The position numbers were made by a program, and so were the translations under genes. Shown one piece after another: positions 1-7,443 of a stretch of 15,824 nucleotides of DNA. This DNA comes from Actinomycetota bacterium (GTDB lineage Bacteria; Actinomycetota; Actinomycetes; Nanopelagicales; Nanopelagicaceae). Location of the stretch: positions 1 through 15,824 of the forward strand of contig RFRA01000005.1 of the NCBI GenBank assembly GCA_009924725.1. Reading direction: 5' to 3'. The notes beneath the pieces are model-generated. The model was not told where the DNA came from, searched no databases, and saw nothing but the letters and a program-made list of their open reading frames with translations. Every line of letters begins with the position of its first letter. Within the stretch, counting starts at the first letter, position 1.

Positions 1-501
1 ATCGATAAGGCAGTTTTCCCAGGTATGCAAGGTGGCCCAATCATGTCGGCAGTTGCTGGCAAAGCGGTAGCCCTAAAGGAATGTGCTCAGCCGGCTTACC
101 AAAAGTATGCCAAGGATGTTATTACTAACGCTAAGGCCCTTGCGGCTGAGCTAGAAGCCGCAGGTATGCGCGCAGTTTCGGGCGGCACCCAAACTCACTT
201 AGCGCTAATTGATATTCGCAGCACCGGCGTTAATGGCAAAGTTGCTGATGAACGTTGCGGACTTGCAGGTATTAGCTTGAATAAGAATTCAATTCCGTAT
301 GACCCAGAAGCGCCATCTGTAACAAGTGGTATTCGTGTTGGTTCGCCAGCAACAACCACCCAAGGCATGGGCGTTAACGAGATGAAAACTATTGCTAACT
401 TAATTGCTCGCGCAGTAAAGAATGAAGACGAAAGTAAATTTGCCGGCATCAAGGCTGAAGTTCATGCTTTGACTGCGCAATTTCCAATCTACGAAGCGTA
501 A
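1..501 (+). CDS. glyA: Serine hydroxymethyltransferase, C-terminal part (5' end outside window)
   Basis: The reading frame is open from base 1 and ends at TAA 499-501, giving the last 166 residues of a protein usually about 420-430 long. It begins inside the conserved block VFPGMQGGPIM and continues with KAVALKE, the KNSIPYDP block and VTSGIRVGSPA. The Arg of SGIR (codon 334-336) corresponds to the substrate carboxylate-binding Arg of the family. The PLP-binding lysine region lies upstream of the window. The enzyme interconverts serine and glycine while charging tetrahydrofolate with a one-carbon unit, in the cytoplasm. The ATG at 25 is an internal Met, not a start. wecA follows after 15 bp on the same strand, so the two are probably co-transcribed. 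Identity is very secure; the gene is cut only by the window edge. Confidence 0.96.
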   Translation: MDKAVFPGMQGGPIMSAVAGKAVALKECAQPAYQKYAKDVITNAKALAAELEAAGMRAVSGGTQTHLALIDIRSTGVNGKVADERCGLAGISLNKNSIPYDPEAPSVTSGIRVGSPATTTQGMGVNEMKTIANLIARAVKNEDESKFAGIKAEVHALTAQFPIYEA

Positions 502-516
502 GCAGCTCGATTCTAA

Positions 517-1608
517 ATGCGTGAATATCTAGTAACCCTGCTGATTGCAGCAGCGCTCTGCTATTTAATTACGCCGCTAGTTCGAAAGTACGCACTTAAA
601 TTCGGCGCGGTTGCCCAAGTTAGATCACGCGATGCACACACCACTCCAACAGCTCGTTGGGGTGGGGTAGCAATGTGGCTAGCTATGACATTTACTTTCT
701 TAATCGTCAATCACTTCTCGCTAGTTGGAAAATCATTTGGTCGCGAAGCTCAAGGAATTTTTTTAGCTGCCACATTCATCGTTTTACTTGGCATGGCAGA
801 TGATCGATTTGAACTTGATTCGCTAACCAAATTGGCGGGCCAGGCGCTCGCTGCCGGAATTTTGTTGCTCTACGGAGTTCAAGTTCTTTGGATTCCAGCT
901 CGTGAAGTAATTACTTTGCCCGCCAGTATTGGTCAATTCTTAACTGTTCTAATTGTGCTGGTAACGATAAATGCCGTGAATTTTATAGATGGGCTTGATG
1001 GGCTGGCTGCCGGAATTGTTGCGGTATCTGCAGCTGCATTCTTCGCTTTCTCTTATCTACTGGCTGTGGTTTATGGCTTTTCGCGCGCTGGTGCTCCTTC
1101 GCTTATGACAGCCGTGATCATCGGAATCTGTATCGGTTTCTTGCCTCACAACTGGCACCCTGCTCGCATCTTCATGGGTGATTCTGGTTCGATGTTGCTC
1201 GGTTTAGTTTTAGCAGCGGCGGCAATAACGTTAACTGGCCAAATTGATCCGAATGCAATTTCGGAGGCAAAACTTGGGCCAACTTTGTTGCCACTATTCC
1301 TACCGTTTGCAGTTCTAGCAATTCCACTTTTAGATTTAGTGCTCGCAGTTTTTAGACGAATCGCAAAAGGCAAATCCCCTTTCTCGCCCGATAAAGAACA
1401 CTTGCATCACCGTTTGATGAGTGCTGGTAAAACGCAACAGCGCACCGCAGTAATTATGTATTTAGCAACCGCAACGATTGCATTTCCAGTAACAATCGCA
1501 GCATTCGAACCAATTTGGGTAGCAGCCTTATCTGCAGTAGTTTTATTAGCAATTACAATTTCGGTGTATCGATTCAAATTTGAGAAAGTGGCAATCTTTA
1601 ATGGCTAA
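517..1608 (+). CDS. wecA: MraY/WecA-family undecaprenyl(decaprenyl)-phosphate sugar-1-phosphate transferase
   Basis: This 363-residue, highly hydrophobic membrane protein has about ten or eleven likely transmembrane segments. Family motifs are in order: DDR at 95-97, NFIDGLDG at 155-162, GDSGS at 221-225, and the HLHHR motif at 295-299 preceded by SPDKE. The first three carry the catalytic aspartates, and the HLHHR block points to the WecA/Rfe branch rather than MraY. The expected reaction is transfer of GlcNAc-1-phosphate (or a similar sugar) from UDP-sugar to a polyprenyl phosphate, starting cell-wall polysaccharide synthesis. The N-terminal MREYLV matches the start I recall for actinobacterial homologues, although no good Shine-Dalgarno site precedes ATG 517. 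Its 3' end overlaps atpI by 8 bp, the actinobacterial arrangement also seen as rfe-atpI-atpB in Mycobacterium tuberculosis. Sugar specificity cannot be read from sequence. Confidence 0.93.
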   Translation: MREYLVTLLIAAALCYLITPLVRKYALKFGAVAQVRSRDAHTTPTARWGGVAMWLAMTFTFLIVNHFSLVGKSFGREAQGIFLAATFIVLLGMADDRFELDSLTKLAGQALAAGILLLYGVQVLWIPAREVITLPASIGQFLTVLIVLVTINAVNFIDGLDGLAAGIVAVSAAAFFAFSYLLAVVYGFSRAGAPSLMTAVIIGICIGFLPHNWHPARIFMGDSGSMLLGLVLAAAAITLTGQIDPNAISEAKLGPTLLPLFLPFAVLAIPLLDLVLAVFRRIAKGKSPFSPDKEHLHHRLMSAGKTQQRTAVIMYLATATIAFPVTIAAFEPIWVAALSAVVLLAITISVYRFKFEKVAIFNG

Positions 1609-2026
1609 AAATGATCCAGAGAGTCAGTTACTGCGTGGAGCTCTAATTCCATCATTTGCAGTGGGTCTGGTTGCAATTGCAATTGCTACTTTCGTGCAAG
1701 GCAAAGCTGGTCTATTTGGCGCACTGCTTGCTCAGTTCATCGTTGTAATTTTCTTTGCCGTCCATCTTTTTGTTTCTCGGCTTTCGAGCAAACTAGACCC
1801 CTTAAGTACTTTCGCGCTTGCACTTTTTTCTTACTTTGCCAAACTTCTTTTGCTAACTGGATTCCTGATTGCCTTAACTCGGCTAACTTCGCGAGATACG
1901 ATCGATCGAGCCAGTTTTGGAATAACGGCAATTGCGCTGACTTTTGCTTGGCTAGGCGGGGAAATTGCTAGTTACCTGAAATTGCGGTTGCATTTACCCC
2001 TGCCCCCTAAAGCGGGCAATAAATAG
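1601..2026 (+). CDS. atpI: ATP synthase protein I-like membrane protein (AtpI)
   Basis: A 141-residue protein with four predicted transmembrane stretches near residues 15-33, 37-58, 68-90 and 104-122, a charged N-terminus and a proline-rich tail. It overlaps the end of wecA by 8 bp. I chose ATG 1601, preceded by a purine-rich GAGAAAG, over the in-frame TTG at 1580. Length, topology and position just upstream of the ATP synthase genes match actinobacterial AtpI proteins (such as Rv1303 of M. tuberculosis). In other bacteria AtpI helps assemble the c-ring or acts with AtpZ in divalent cation transport; it is not part of the finished enzyme. The assignment rests on context and topology, because the family is poorly conserved in sequence. 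Confidence 0.8.
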   Translation: MAKNDPESQLLRGALIPSFAVGLVAIAIATFVQGKAGLFGALLAQFIVVIFFAVHLFVSRLSSKLDPLSTFALALFSYFAKLLLLTGFLIALTRLTSRDTIDRASFGITAIALTFAWLGGEIASYLKLRLHLPLPPKAGNK

Positions 2027-2040
2027 GTAAGGAGCTAGAA

Positions 2041-2232
2041 ATGGCAATGAAAGATGAAGGCAACGCCCTCTGGTCGATCTTTGGCTATCTCCTTTCCGGC
2101 ATGCTCTTTTGGGGTGGCGTTGGATATGGGCTCGATAAGTGGCTCAACCAGGGCTACTTCCTTTTAATTGGCCTTTTGCTCGGAATTGGCGCTGCGATTT
2201 ACCTAGTTTGGCTCCGATTCGGCCGCGACTAA
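2041..2232 (+). CDS. atpZ: AtpZ/AtpI-type small membrane protein (F1Fo-associated)
   Basis: A 63-residue protein with two transmembrane helices (about 11-29 and 39-57) joined by the characteristic loop GYGLDKWLN. The pattern GYLLSGMLFWGGVGYGLDKW followed by LLGIGAAIYLVW is typical of the AtpZ/AtpI (ATPase_gene1) family. An excellent Shine-Dalgarno AAGGAG at 2029-2034, six bases before ATG 2041, fixes the start ahead of the nearby ATG 2047. It sits 14 bp after atpI and 131 bp before the preferred atpB start. Family members are known in Bacillus for a role with AtpI in Mg2+/Ca2+ handling and c-ring assembly; the role here is inferred from context. Confidence 0.82.
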   Translation: MAMKDEGNALWSIFGYLLSGMLFWGGVGYGLDKWLNQGYFLLIGLLLGIGAAIYLVWLRFGRD

Positions 2233-2363
2233 GCACCCCTGTCTTCGTTGAAAAGTCTCAGCCGCCAGTAACCCAATCCACAGCGATTGGATTTCACACA
2301 GGTGCCCCTGAACCCATAAGGTTGCCCCGTCTTAGTTGGTATACGGATTAAAAAGGGGTGTGC
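2233..2363 (+). other. Non-coding gap between atpZ-like gene and atpB
   Basis: This 131-bp stretch is the longest non-coding interval in the window. It contains a small inverted repeat, CCAATC 2273-2278 and GATTGG 2285-2290 with a 6-base loop. CACCCC at 2235-2240 is complementary to GGGGTG at 2355-2360, which covers the atpB ribosome-binding region. I could not find a convincing -35/-10 pair. It may hold an internal promoter or act as a leader controlling atpB translation, but this is unproven. Confidence 0.5.
2352..2358 (+). promoter_or_regulatory. Ribosome binding site of atpB (decides GTG start at 2364)
   Basis: AAAGGGG at 2352-2358 is the only Shine-Dalgarno-like run near the start of atpB. 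It overlaps the upstream candidate GTG at 2358-2360 and so cannot serve it. It lies five bases before the in-frame GTG at 2364-2366, which makes 2364 the better start. Confidence 0.55.
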
Positions 2364-3152
2364 GTGCGCTCGCTATTTAGACTTAGCGGAGAAGGCGAGG
2401 GATTCGTCCCGCCAAGCAGCAATGACTTTGAATTGCCACCCGTTTTTGGCGATAACGCATTTACCACTAAACCAATTTTCTTAGTTTTCCTATCAGTAAT
2501 TTTAGTTTCAGTTTTCTTCTTACTTTCATCACGTAAAGCAGCAGTGGTTCCTTCCAAACTGCAATTTGCAGGCGAATCAATCTATAGCTTTGTGCGCAAT
2601 GACCTCGGCCGCGACATTATCGGCCACGAATTCATGCGCTTTGTACCTTATTTGTTCACACTATTTACCTTCGTTCTAACCAATAACATCTTTGGAATTG
2701 TGCCGTTCTTGCAATTCCCAACGATGTCACGAGTTAGCTTCCCTTATGTCTTGGCCGTATTTACTTTCGTAGTTTTCCATTACGTTGGAATCCGCAAGCA
2801 AGGCATTGTTAAGTATCTAAAAGACATCATGTTTATGCCTGGTGTACCAAAGCCAGTTTATGTATTGCTAACTCCAATTGAATTAGCGACTTTCTTCTTA
2901 GTTCGCCCGCTAACACTTTCCCTTCGTTTATTTGCGAATATGTTTGCGGGCCACTTACTACTTCTAGTTTTCATCTTGGGTGGAGAACATCTATTCCAAG
3001 GTGTACTCGGTTTGAAGTTGATCAGTCCATTTGCTTTCGCATTTGGTATCGGTCTTACTTTCTTCGAGTTTATGGTCCAATGTCTACAGGCGTACATCTT
3101 TACTCTGTTGACCGCTCTATATATCGCCGGCGCCCTTGCCGACGAGCACTAA
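2364..3152 (+). CDS. atpB: ATP synthase Fo subunit a
   Basis: This 262-residue multi-spanning membrane protein forms the stator half of the proton path. The strongest mark is LSLRLFANMFAGHLLL, with the essential Arg at residue 188 facing the c-ring carboxylate. The last helices carry QAYIFTLLTALYIAGA, another family signature. Helices can be placed near 38-55, 95-115, 125-142, 165-205 and 220-255. The start is GTG 2364 by Shine-Dalgarno spacing; GTG 2358 would add two residues. The soluble N-terminus (VPPSSNDFELPPVFGDNAF) resembles the actinobacterial 'PP..' leader. It is preceded by a 131-bp gap and followed by atpE after 53 bp. Together with the c-ring it carries protons across the cytoplasmic membrane. 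Confidence 0.95.
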   Translation: MRSLFRLSGEGEGFVPPSSNDFELPPVFGDNAFTTKPIFLVFLSVILVSVFFLLSSRKAAVVPSKLQFAGESIYSFVRNDLGRDIIGHEFMRFVPYLFTLFTFVLTNNIFGIVPFLQFPTMSRVSFPYVLAVFTFVVFHYVGIRKQGIVKYLKDIMFMPGVPKPVYVLLTPIELATFFLVRPLTLSLRLFANMFAGHLLLLVFILGGEHLFQGVLGLKLISPFAFAFGIGLTFFEFMVQCLQAYIFTLLTALYIAGALADEH

Positions 3153-3164
3153 TAACCAACATCA

Positions 3165-3184
3165 CTAGTATCTAAAGACACTAG
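3165..3184 (+). other. Imperfect hairpin just upstream of the atpE ribosome binding site
   Basis: In the 53-bp gap between atpB and atpE, CTAGTATCT (3165-3173) can pair with AGACACTAG (3176-3184) with one A-C mismatch; because the strict loop is too small, the innermost pair would open to leave a 4-base loop. The hexamer CACTAG also occurs twice (3163-3168 and 3179-3184). The atpE Shine-Dalgarno GAAAGG (3193-3198) lies just downstream and stays free. No U-tract follows, so it is not a terminator; it could protect or process the mRNA. Confidence 0.4.
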
Positions 3185-3205
3185 CGACTAACGAAAGGCA
3201 ACAAA

Positions 3206-3409
3206 ATGGAAGGCACACTCAACCTGGTCGGTTATGGCCTATCTGCAATCGGACCTGCGATTGCAACCGGAATGATCTTCGCTGCTTACATCAGCGGCGT
3301 AGCTCGTCAGCCAGAAGCACGCAGCGTTCTACAGCCAATTGCGTTCCTCGGATTCGCACTTGCTGAAGCGCTTGCACTGTTCGGTCTAGTTCTAGCTTTC
3401 GTTCTCTAA
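3206..3409 (+). CDS. atpE: ATP synthase Fo subunit c (proteolipid)
   Basis: A 67-residue helical hairpin. Helix 1 (about 7-30) and helix 2 (about 43-66) are joined by the polar loop ARQPEA, whose RQP contacts F1. Glu54 in ALAEALALFG is the proton-binding carboxylate. The residues that mark Na+-binding c subunits are absent: Thr21 replaces the helix-1 Gln, and Ala follows the Glu. Proton coupling is therefore expected. The helix-1 glycine motif is partly replaced: A14-x-G16-x-A18-x-A20-x-G22. Shine-Dalgarno GAAAGG at 3193-3198 is seven bases before ATG 3206. Many copies form the rotor ring, so strong translation relative to its neighbours is expected. Confidence 0.95.
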   Translation: MEGTLNLVGYGLSAIGPAIATGMIFAAYISGVARQPEARSVLQPIAFLGFALAEALALFGLVLAFVL

Positions 3410-3447
3410 TCCCACAGATTTACCAAGCAGAAGAAGTTAGGTAACTA

Positions 3448-3981
3448 ATGGAGAATTCACTTTATGCAGCAGCGGAGAAAGTTAATCCGCTCGTTCCGCA
3501 TACAGCTGAGCTAATTGTTGGCGCAGTCGCCTTCAGCTTGCTCTTCATTGTTTTGCGTAGTCGCGTTGTGCCAATGTTTGAAAAAGCATTCACTGAACGC
3601 ACTGCAGCAATTCAAGGCGGTATGGAACGTGCTGAAAAAGCTCAACTCGAAGCTCAGCGCGCACTAGCGCAGTACAACGATCAGCTTTCAACAGCTCGCG
3701 AAGAAGCGCAGAAGATGCGCGAAGACGCACGAGTTCAAGGAACTGCGATCGTTGAAGAACTTCGAGTTAAGGCACAAGAAGAAGCAGCACGCATTACTGC
3801 AGCTGCACATGCATCGATCGAGTCCGAACGTCAGCAAGCCGTTACTTCACTTCGTAGCGAAGTTGGCGCACTTGCAGTTGAACTCGCATCAAAGATCGTT
3901 GGCGAAGCGCTAGATGACCAGGCTCGACAATCACGTATTGTCGATCGCTTCCTTGATGATCTCGAGAAGTCCGCTAAGTAA
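3448..3981 (+). CDS. atpF: ATP synthase Fo subunit b (peripheral stalk)
   Basis: A 177-residue protein with one N-terminal membrane helix (about 19-37) followed by a long, charged, Ala/Glu/Arg-rich coiled coil (about 45-150) and a C-terminal region that binds delta. The SRVVPMFEKAFTERTAAIQGGMERAEKA segment after the membrane helix is typical of subunit b. It dimerises to form the stalk holding F1 against the turning rotor. ATG 3448 is preceded by a weak TTAGGT. Here b is a separate gene, with the delta gene 39 bp downstream and only one b-type gene present. Mycobacteria differ in having a b-delta fusion. Confidence 0.93.
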   Translation: MENSLYAAAEKVNPLVPHTAELIVGAVAFSLLFIVLRSRVVPMFEKAFTERTAAIQGGMERAEKAQLEAQRALAQYNDQLSTAREEAQKMREDARVQGTAIVEELRVKAQEEAARITAAAHASIESERQQAVTSLRSEVGALAVELASKIVGEALDDQARQSRIVDRFLDDLEKSAK

Positions 3982-4020
3982 CTAGAAGCCCTAAATAACT
4001 AGCAGTAAGAGAAAGAGAAT

Positions 4021-4851
4021 ATGAGCGCATTTCTGGGTGGCAGTAGCCGGCAATCTTTACAGGTTGCTCGCGGTGCACTTGATGCTGCCGTAAAAGGCGC
4101 AACAGGTGCTGCAGCTTCATCGTTAAGCGCTGAACTCTTTGTTGTGGCTTCGACTCTGCATGGTTCACTCTCATTACGTCGTGCGATTACAGATCCATCA
4201 CGTGATGCCAGTGCCAAAGAAACTCTCGTTAAAGATCTATTCAAATCGCTATCCGCACCAGCAATTGATTTAACTGCCAAAGTTTCATCACTTCGCTGGT
4301 CAAACTCTGGAGATCTAGTAAACGTGCTTGAGCAATTGGCGATTGAAGCGCAAGCATCAGCAGCCAATATCGATGGCGCTCTAGATCGCGTTGAAGATGA
4401 GCTATTTGCTGCTGAACAAGCAGTTTCGGGTTCGCCTGAACTTCGTAAAGCTTTGATCACAGTAGGCGCAGATAGCGCTAAAACAGGAATCGTAAAAGAC
4501 TTATTTGCTAAGAACGGTAGCCCTCACACAGTGGCGCTACTTAGCCAATTAGTTACAACTCTTCGTGGTCGCAGCATTGAAGTTGCATTCCATGATTACA
4601 AGTACGCACTAGCTGCTCGACGCAATCGCGTTATCGCGTTGGTTCGCGTAGCTGTTGCACTAACTGATGCACAACGCGATCGCCTAGCGAGTTCGCTAAC
4701 TGCTCAAGTTGGCCAACCAGTTCGTATCAATATTGAAGTTGATGCAACAGTCCTTGGTGGCGTTGCAATCAAATTCGCTGATGAATTAGTCGATGGCACT
4801 GTTGTCAATCGATTAGCAAGTGCCGGTCGATCCATGGCTAGATCAAACTAG
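4021..4851 (+). CDS. atpH: ATP synthase F1 subunit delta (long actinobacterial form)
   Basis: A 276-residue protein, about 100 residues longer than E. coli delta, as is usual in Actinobacteria. The family domain occupies roughly the C-terminal 180 residues and ends with the recognisable VDATVLGGVAIKFADELVDG and RLASAGRSM blocks (about 239-275). The purine-rich AGAGAAAGAG (4008-4017) precedes ATG 4021. Delta sits on top of F1 and joins it to the b stalk. The N-terminal region is low in conserved motifs, and its function cannot be read from sequence. atpA follows after 33 bp. Confidence 0.92.
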   Translation: MSAFLGGSSRQSLQVARGALDAAVKGATGAAASSLSAELFVVASTLHGSLSLRRAITDPSRDASAKETLVKDLFKSLSAPAIDLTAKVSSLRWSNSGDLVNVLEQLAIEAQASAANIDGALDRVEDELFAAEQAVSGSPELRKALITVGADSAKTGIVKDLFAKNGSPHTVALLSQLVTTLRGRSIEVAFHDYKYALAARRNRVIALVRVAVALTDAQRDRLASSLTAQVGQPVRINIEVDATVLGGVAIKFADELVDGTVVNRLASAGRSMARSN

Positions 4852-4884
4852 CCGGACGAAGTAAGTAGAAAAGGGAGAAATAAA

Positions 4885-6525
4885 ATGGCGGAACTCACGA
4901 TCCGACCTGACGAGATCAAAGATGCCTTGGCGAATTTCGTTAAGTCATATGATCCAGGAGTCGCAGCTCGCGACGAGGTTGGTACAGTCACGCAAGCAGG
5001 CGATGGTATCGCTCGTATTGAAGGCTTGCCATCAACGATGGCTAATGAACTCCTTCAATTTGAAAATGGAACTTTAGGTCTAGCCCTTAACCTCGATGTT
5101 CGTGAAATCGGTGTGGTTATTTTGGGTGATTACGATGGCATTGAAGAAGGCACATCAGCTCGTCGTACTGGCGAAATTCTTTCAGTACCAGTTGGCGATG
5201 CTTTCCTAGGTCGCGTAGTTGATCCACTTGGTCGTCCAATCGATGGCAAAGGTGAAATCAAAGCTGAAGCACGTCGTGCTCTTGAACTTCAGGCTCCCTC
5301 TGTAGTTCAGCGCCAACCTGTTAAAGAGCCTATGGCTACTGGTATTAAAGCAATTGACGCAATGACTGCAATCGGCCGTGGTCAGCGTCAGTTGATTATT
5401 GGTGACCGTCAGACAGGTAAGACAGCAGTTGCTGTTGACACCATCATTAACCAGTTAGAGAACTGGAAAACTGGCGATCCAAAGAAGCAAGTTAAATGTA
5501 TTTATGTTGCGATTGGTCAGAAAGGTTCAACCATCGCATCAGTTAAGGCTTCACTTGAAGAAGCTGGCGCAATGGAATACACAACCATCGTTGCATCTCC
5601 TGCTTCAGATCCAGCGGGCTTTAAGTACTTAGCTCCATATACCGGTTCGGCAATTGGTCAGCACTGGATGTACAACGGACAGCACGTGCTAATTGTTTTT
5701 GATGATCTATCAAAGCAAGCAGAGGCATACCGTTCAGTTTCACTATTGCTACGTCGTCCACCAGGTCGCGAAGCGTACCCAGGCGATGTTTTCTACTTAC
5801 ACTCACGTTTGTTAGAACGTTGCGCAAAGCTTTCTGATGAACTTGGTGGCGGTTCAATGACTGGTCTACCAATCATTGAAACAAAGGGTAATGACGTTTC
5901 TGCGTTCATTCCGACTAACGTAATTTCGATTACTGATGGTCAGTGCTTCCTGGAAACAGATCTTTTCAACGCCGGTGTTCGCCCTGCGATCAACGTAGGT
6001 ATTTCGGTATCTCGCGTTGGTGGTTCTGCGCAGACCAAGGCAATGAAGAAGATTGCTGGTCGCTTGCGTCTTGACCTTGCTCAGTTCCGCGAACTCGAAG
6101 CATTCGCTGCTTTCGGTTCAGATCTAGATGCTGCCTCTAAGGCACAACTAGAGCGCGGTGCTCGCATGGTTGAACTACTAAAGCAGGGTCAGTACTCACC
6201 TTATTCAGTAGAGCGCCAAGTAGTTTCAATTTGGGCTGGTACTTCAGGCAAGCTCGATGATGTTGCAGTTGCCGACATTCGTCGCTTTGAAGCTGAACTA
6301 CTTGAATTCATTGGTCGCGAGCGCAAGGACATCTTCAAGGTTATCTCTGAAACGAAAGACCTTAACGATGACACCATTGCAGCGATGACTGAAGCAGTTG
6401 CGGCTTACAAGCTGCAATTCAAGCCAACAGTTTCGGCCGCACTTAATGAAGCAGCAGCCGATGCGCTAGATGATGTAGAAAACGAACAGATCACCAAGTT
6501 CGTTCCACCGGCGGCGAAGAAGTAA
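4885..6525 (+). CDS. atpA: ATP synthase F1 subunit alpha
   Basis: A 546-residue nucleotide-binding subunit. The P-loop GDRQTGKT lies at 173-180. The alpha/beta family signature PAINVGISVSRVGGSAQ includes Arg377, the arginine finger that reaches into the catalytic site of beta. Shine-Dalgarno AAGGGAG (4871-4877) stands seven bases before ATG 4885. The C-terminus carries a typical short acidic and lysine tail. Three copies alternate with beta in the F1 ring and bind nucleotide without hydrolysing it. The following atpG starts 3 bp after the stop, consistent with translational coupling. Confidence 0.97.
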   Translation: MAELTIRPDEIKDALANFVKSYDPGVAARDEVGTVTQAGDGIARIEGLPSTMANELLQFENGTLGLALNLDVREIGVVILGDYDGIEEGTSARRTGEILSVPVGDAFLGRVVDPLGRPIDGKGEIKAEARRALELQAPSVVQRQPVKEPMATGIKAIDAMTAIGRGQRQLIIGDRQTGKTAVAVDTIINQLENWKTGDPKKQVKCIYVAIGQKGSTIASVKASLEEAGAMEYTTIVASPASDPAGFKYLAPYTGSAIGQHWMYNGQHVLIVFDDLSKQAEAYRSVSLLLRRPPGREAYPGDVFYLHSRLLERCAKLSDELGGGSMTGLPIIETKGNDVSAFIPTNVISITDGQCFLETDLFNAGVRPAINVGISVSRVGGSAQTKAMKKIAGRLRLDLAQFRELEAFAAFGSDLDAASKAQLERGARMVELLKQGQYSPYSVERQVVSIWAGTSGKLDDVAVADIRRFEAELLEFIGRERKDIFKVISETKDLNDDTIAAMTEAVAAYKLQFKPTVSAALNEAAADALDDVENEQITKFVPPAAKK

Positions 6526-6528
6526 CAA

Positions 6529-7443
6529 ATGGGTGCTCAACTTCGCGTATATCGCCGACGGATGCGATCCGTTAAAGCGACCAAGAAAATTACGAAAGCC
6601 ATGGAATTAATTTCGGCTTCTCGTATTGTCAAGGCGCAGCAACGAGTCGCAGCTTCAACTCCTTATGCAAATGAGTTGACTCGCGCAGTATCTGCAGTTG
6701 CCACTTATTCTTCAACGAACCATCCACTAACTACTGAATCCGAAAATCCACGTCGCGCAGCAGTCTTGATCATCTCAGCTGACCGTGGCATGGCTGGTGC
6801 TTATTCAAATAACGCAATTAAGGAAGGCGAGCAATTGGCAGCCCTTCTTAAGGAACGTGGTTTAGAAACTGCTTCATATTTAGTTGGTCGTAAAGCTGTT
6901 AACTATTACCGTTTCCGTAATCGCGAGATTGCCGGATCTTGGTCAGGTTTTTCAGATACCCCAACTTATGAAAATGCCAAAGAAGTTGCCGATGCACTTT
7001 TAACTGCGTTCCTTGCGGATTCAAAAGAAGGCAAAGTTGGCGTCGATGAGATTCACATTATCTTTACTGAATTCCGTTCGATGATCACCCAAGAAGCACA
7101 AGCCAAGCGCATGCTGCCACTTGAAGTTGTTGAATCAAGCACTCCAGTTCCAACTGGCCTGCTACCAATGTATGAGTTCGAACCAAATGCTGGTGAAGTT
7201 CTAAATGCACTTCTACCTCGTTATATCGAAGCTCGTATTTTTAATGCGATGTTGCAATCAGCGGCTTCTGAGCATGCTGCTCGTCGTCGCGCAATGAAGT
7301 CAGCTACAGATAATGCTGACGAACTAATTAAGTCTCTGACTCGTCGGGCAAATGCTGCTCGTCAGGCAGAAATTACGCAAGAAATCAGTGAAATCGTCGG
7401 CGGCGCAGACGCGTTGGCCTCAGCTAGTGCAGGGAGTGAATGA
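6529..7443 (+). CDS. atpG: ATP synthase F1 subunit gamma
   Basis: A 304-residue central-stalk protein. The N-terminal helix MGAQLRVYRRRMRSVKATKKITKAMELI and the C-terminal helix beginning ARIFNAMLQSAASEHAARRRAMKSAT form the antiparallel coiled coil that turns inside the alpha/beta ring. ATG 6529 uses GAAGAAG inside the end of atpA (6516-6522) as its likely ribosome site. It ends at TGA 7441-7443, which overlaps the atpD start, so the last genes of the operon appear translationally coupled. Its slightly long middle region is in line with other actinobacterial gamma subunits. Confidence 0.95.
   Translation: MGAQLRVYRRRMRSVKATKKITKAMELISASRIVKAQQRVAASTPYANELTRAVSAVATYSSTNHPLTTESENPRRAAVLIISADRGMAGAYSNNAIKEGEQLAALLKERGLETASYLVGRKAVNYYRFRNREIAGSWSGFSDTPTYENAKEVADALLTAFLADSKEGKVGVDEIHIIFTEFRSMITQEAQAKRMLPLEVVESSTPVPTGLLPMYEFEPNAGEVLNALLPRYIEARIFNAMLQSAASEHAARRRAMKSATDNADELIKSLTRRANAARQAEITQEISEIVGGADALASASAGSE
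7431..7436 (+). promoter_or_regulatory. Ribosome binding site of atpD (favours ATG 7443 over ATG 7440)
   Basis: AGGGAG at 7431-7436 lies within the last codons of atpG. Two tandem ATG codons follow at 7440 and 7443. Spacing is 3 bases to the first and 6 to the second, so 7443 is the better start. Either way the start overlaps the atpG stop (TGA 7441-7443). Confidence 0.6.

Noticed and set aside
25..27. ATG 25 as a start of a 158-residue protein
   Set aside because: The frame is open upstream to base 1 and those residues match the glyA block before GGP, so this is an internal Met of a gene cut by the window.
2273..2290. CCAATC...GATTGG hairpin as a terminator between the atpZ-like gene and atpB
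   Set aside because: The stem is only six pairs and no T-run follows on either strand; termination there would cut the ATP synthase operon in two.
3163..3184. CACTAG repeats as an insertion or attachment site
   Set aside because: Two 6-base copies 16 bases apart in an AT-rich gap are expected by chance, and no mobile gene is nearby.
3999..4460. 153-codon open frame on the minus strand opposite atpH
   Set aside because: It lies entirely antisense to a well-supported subunit gene; its Ser/Ala/Arg-rich translation is what codon bias of the real gene produces. No ribosome site or family motif.
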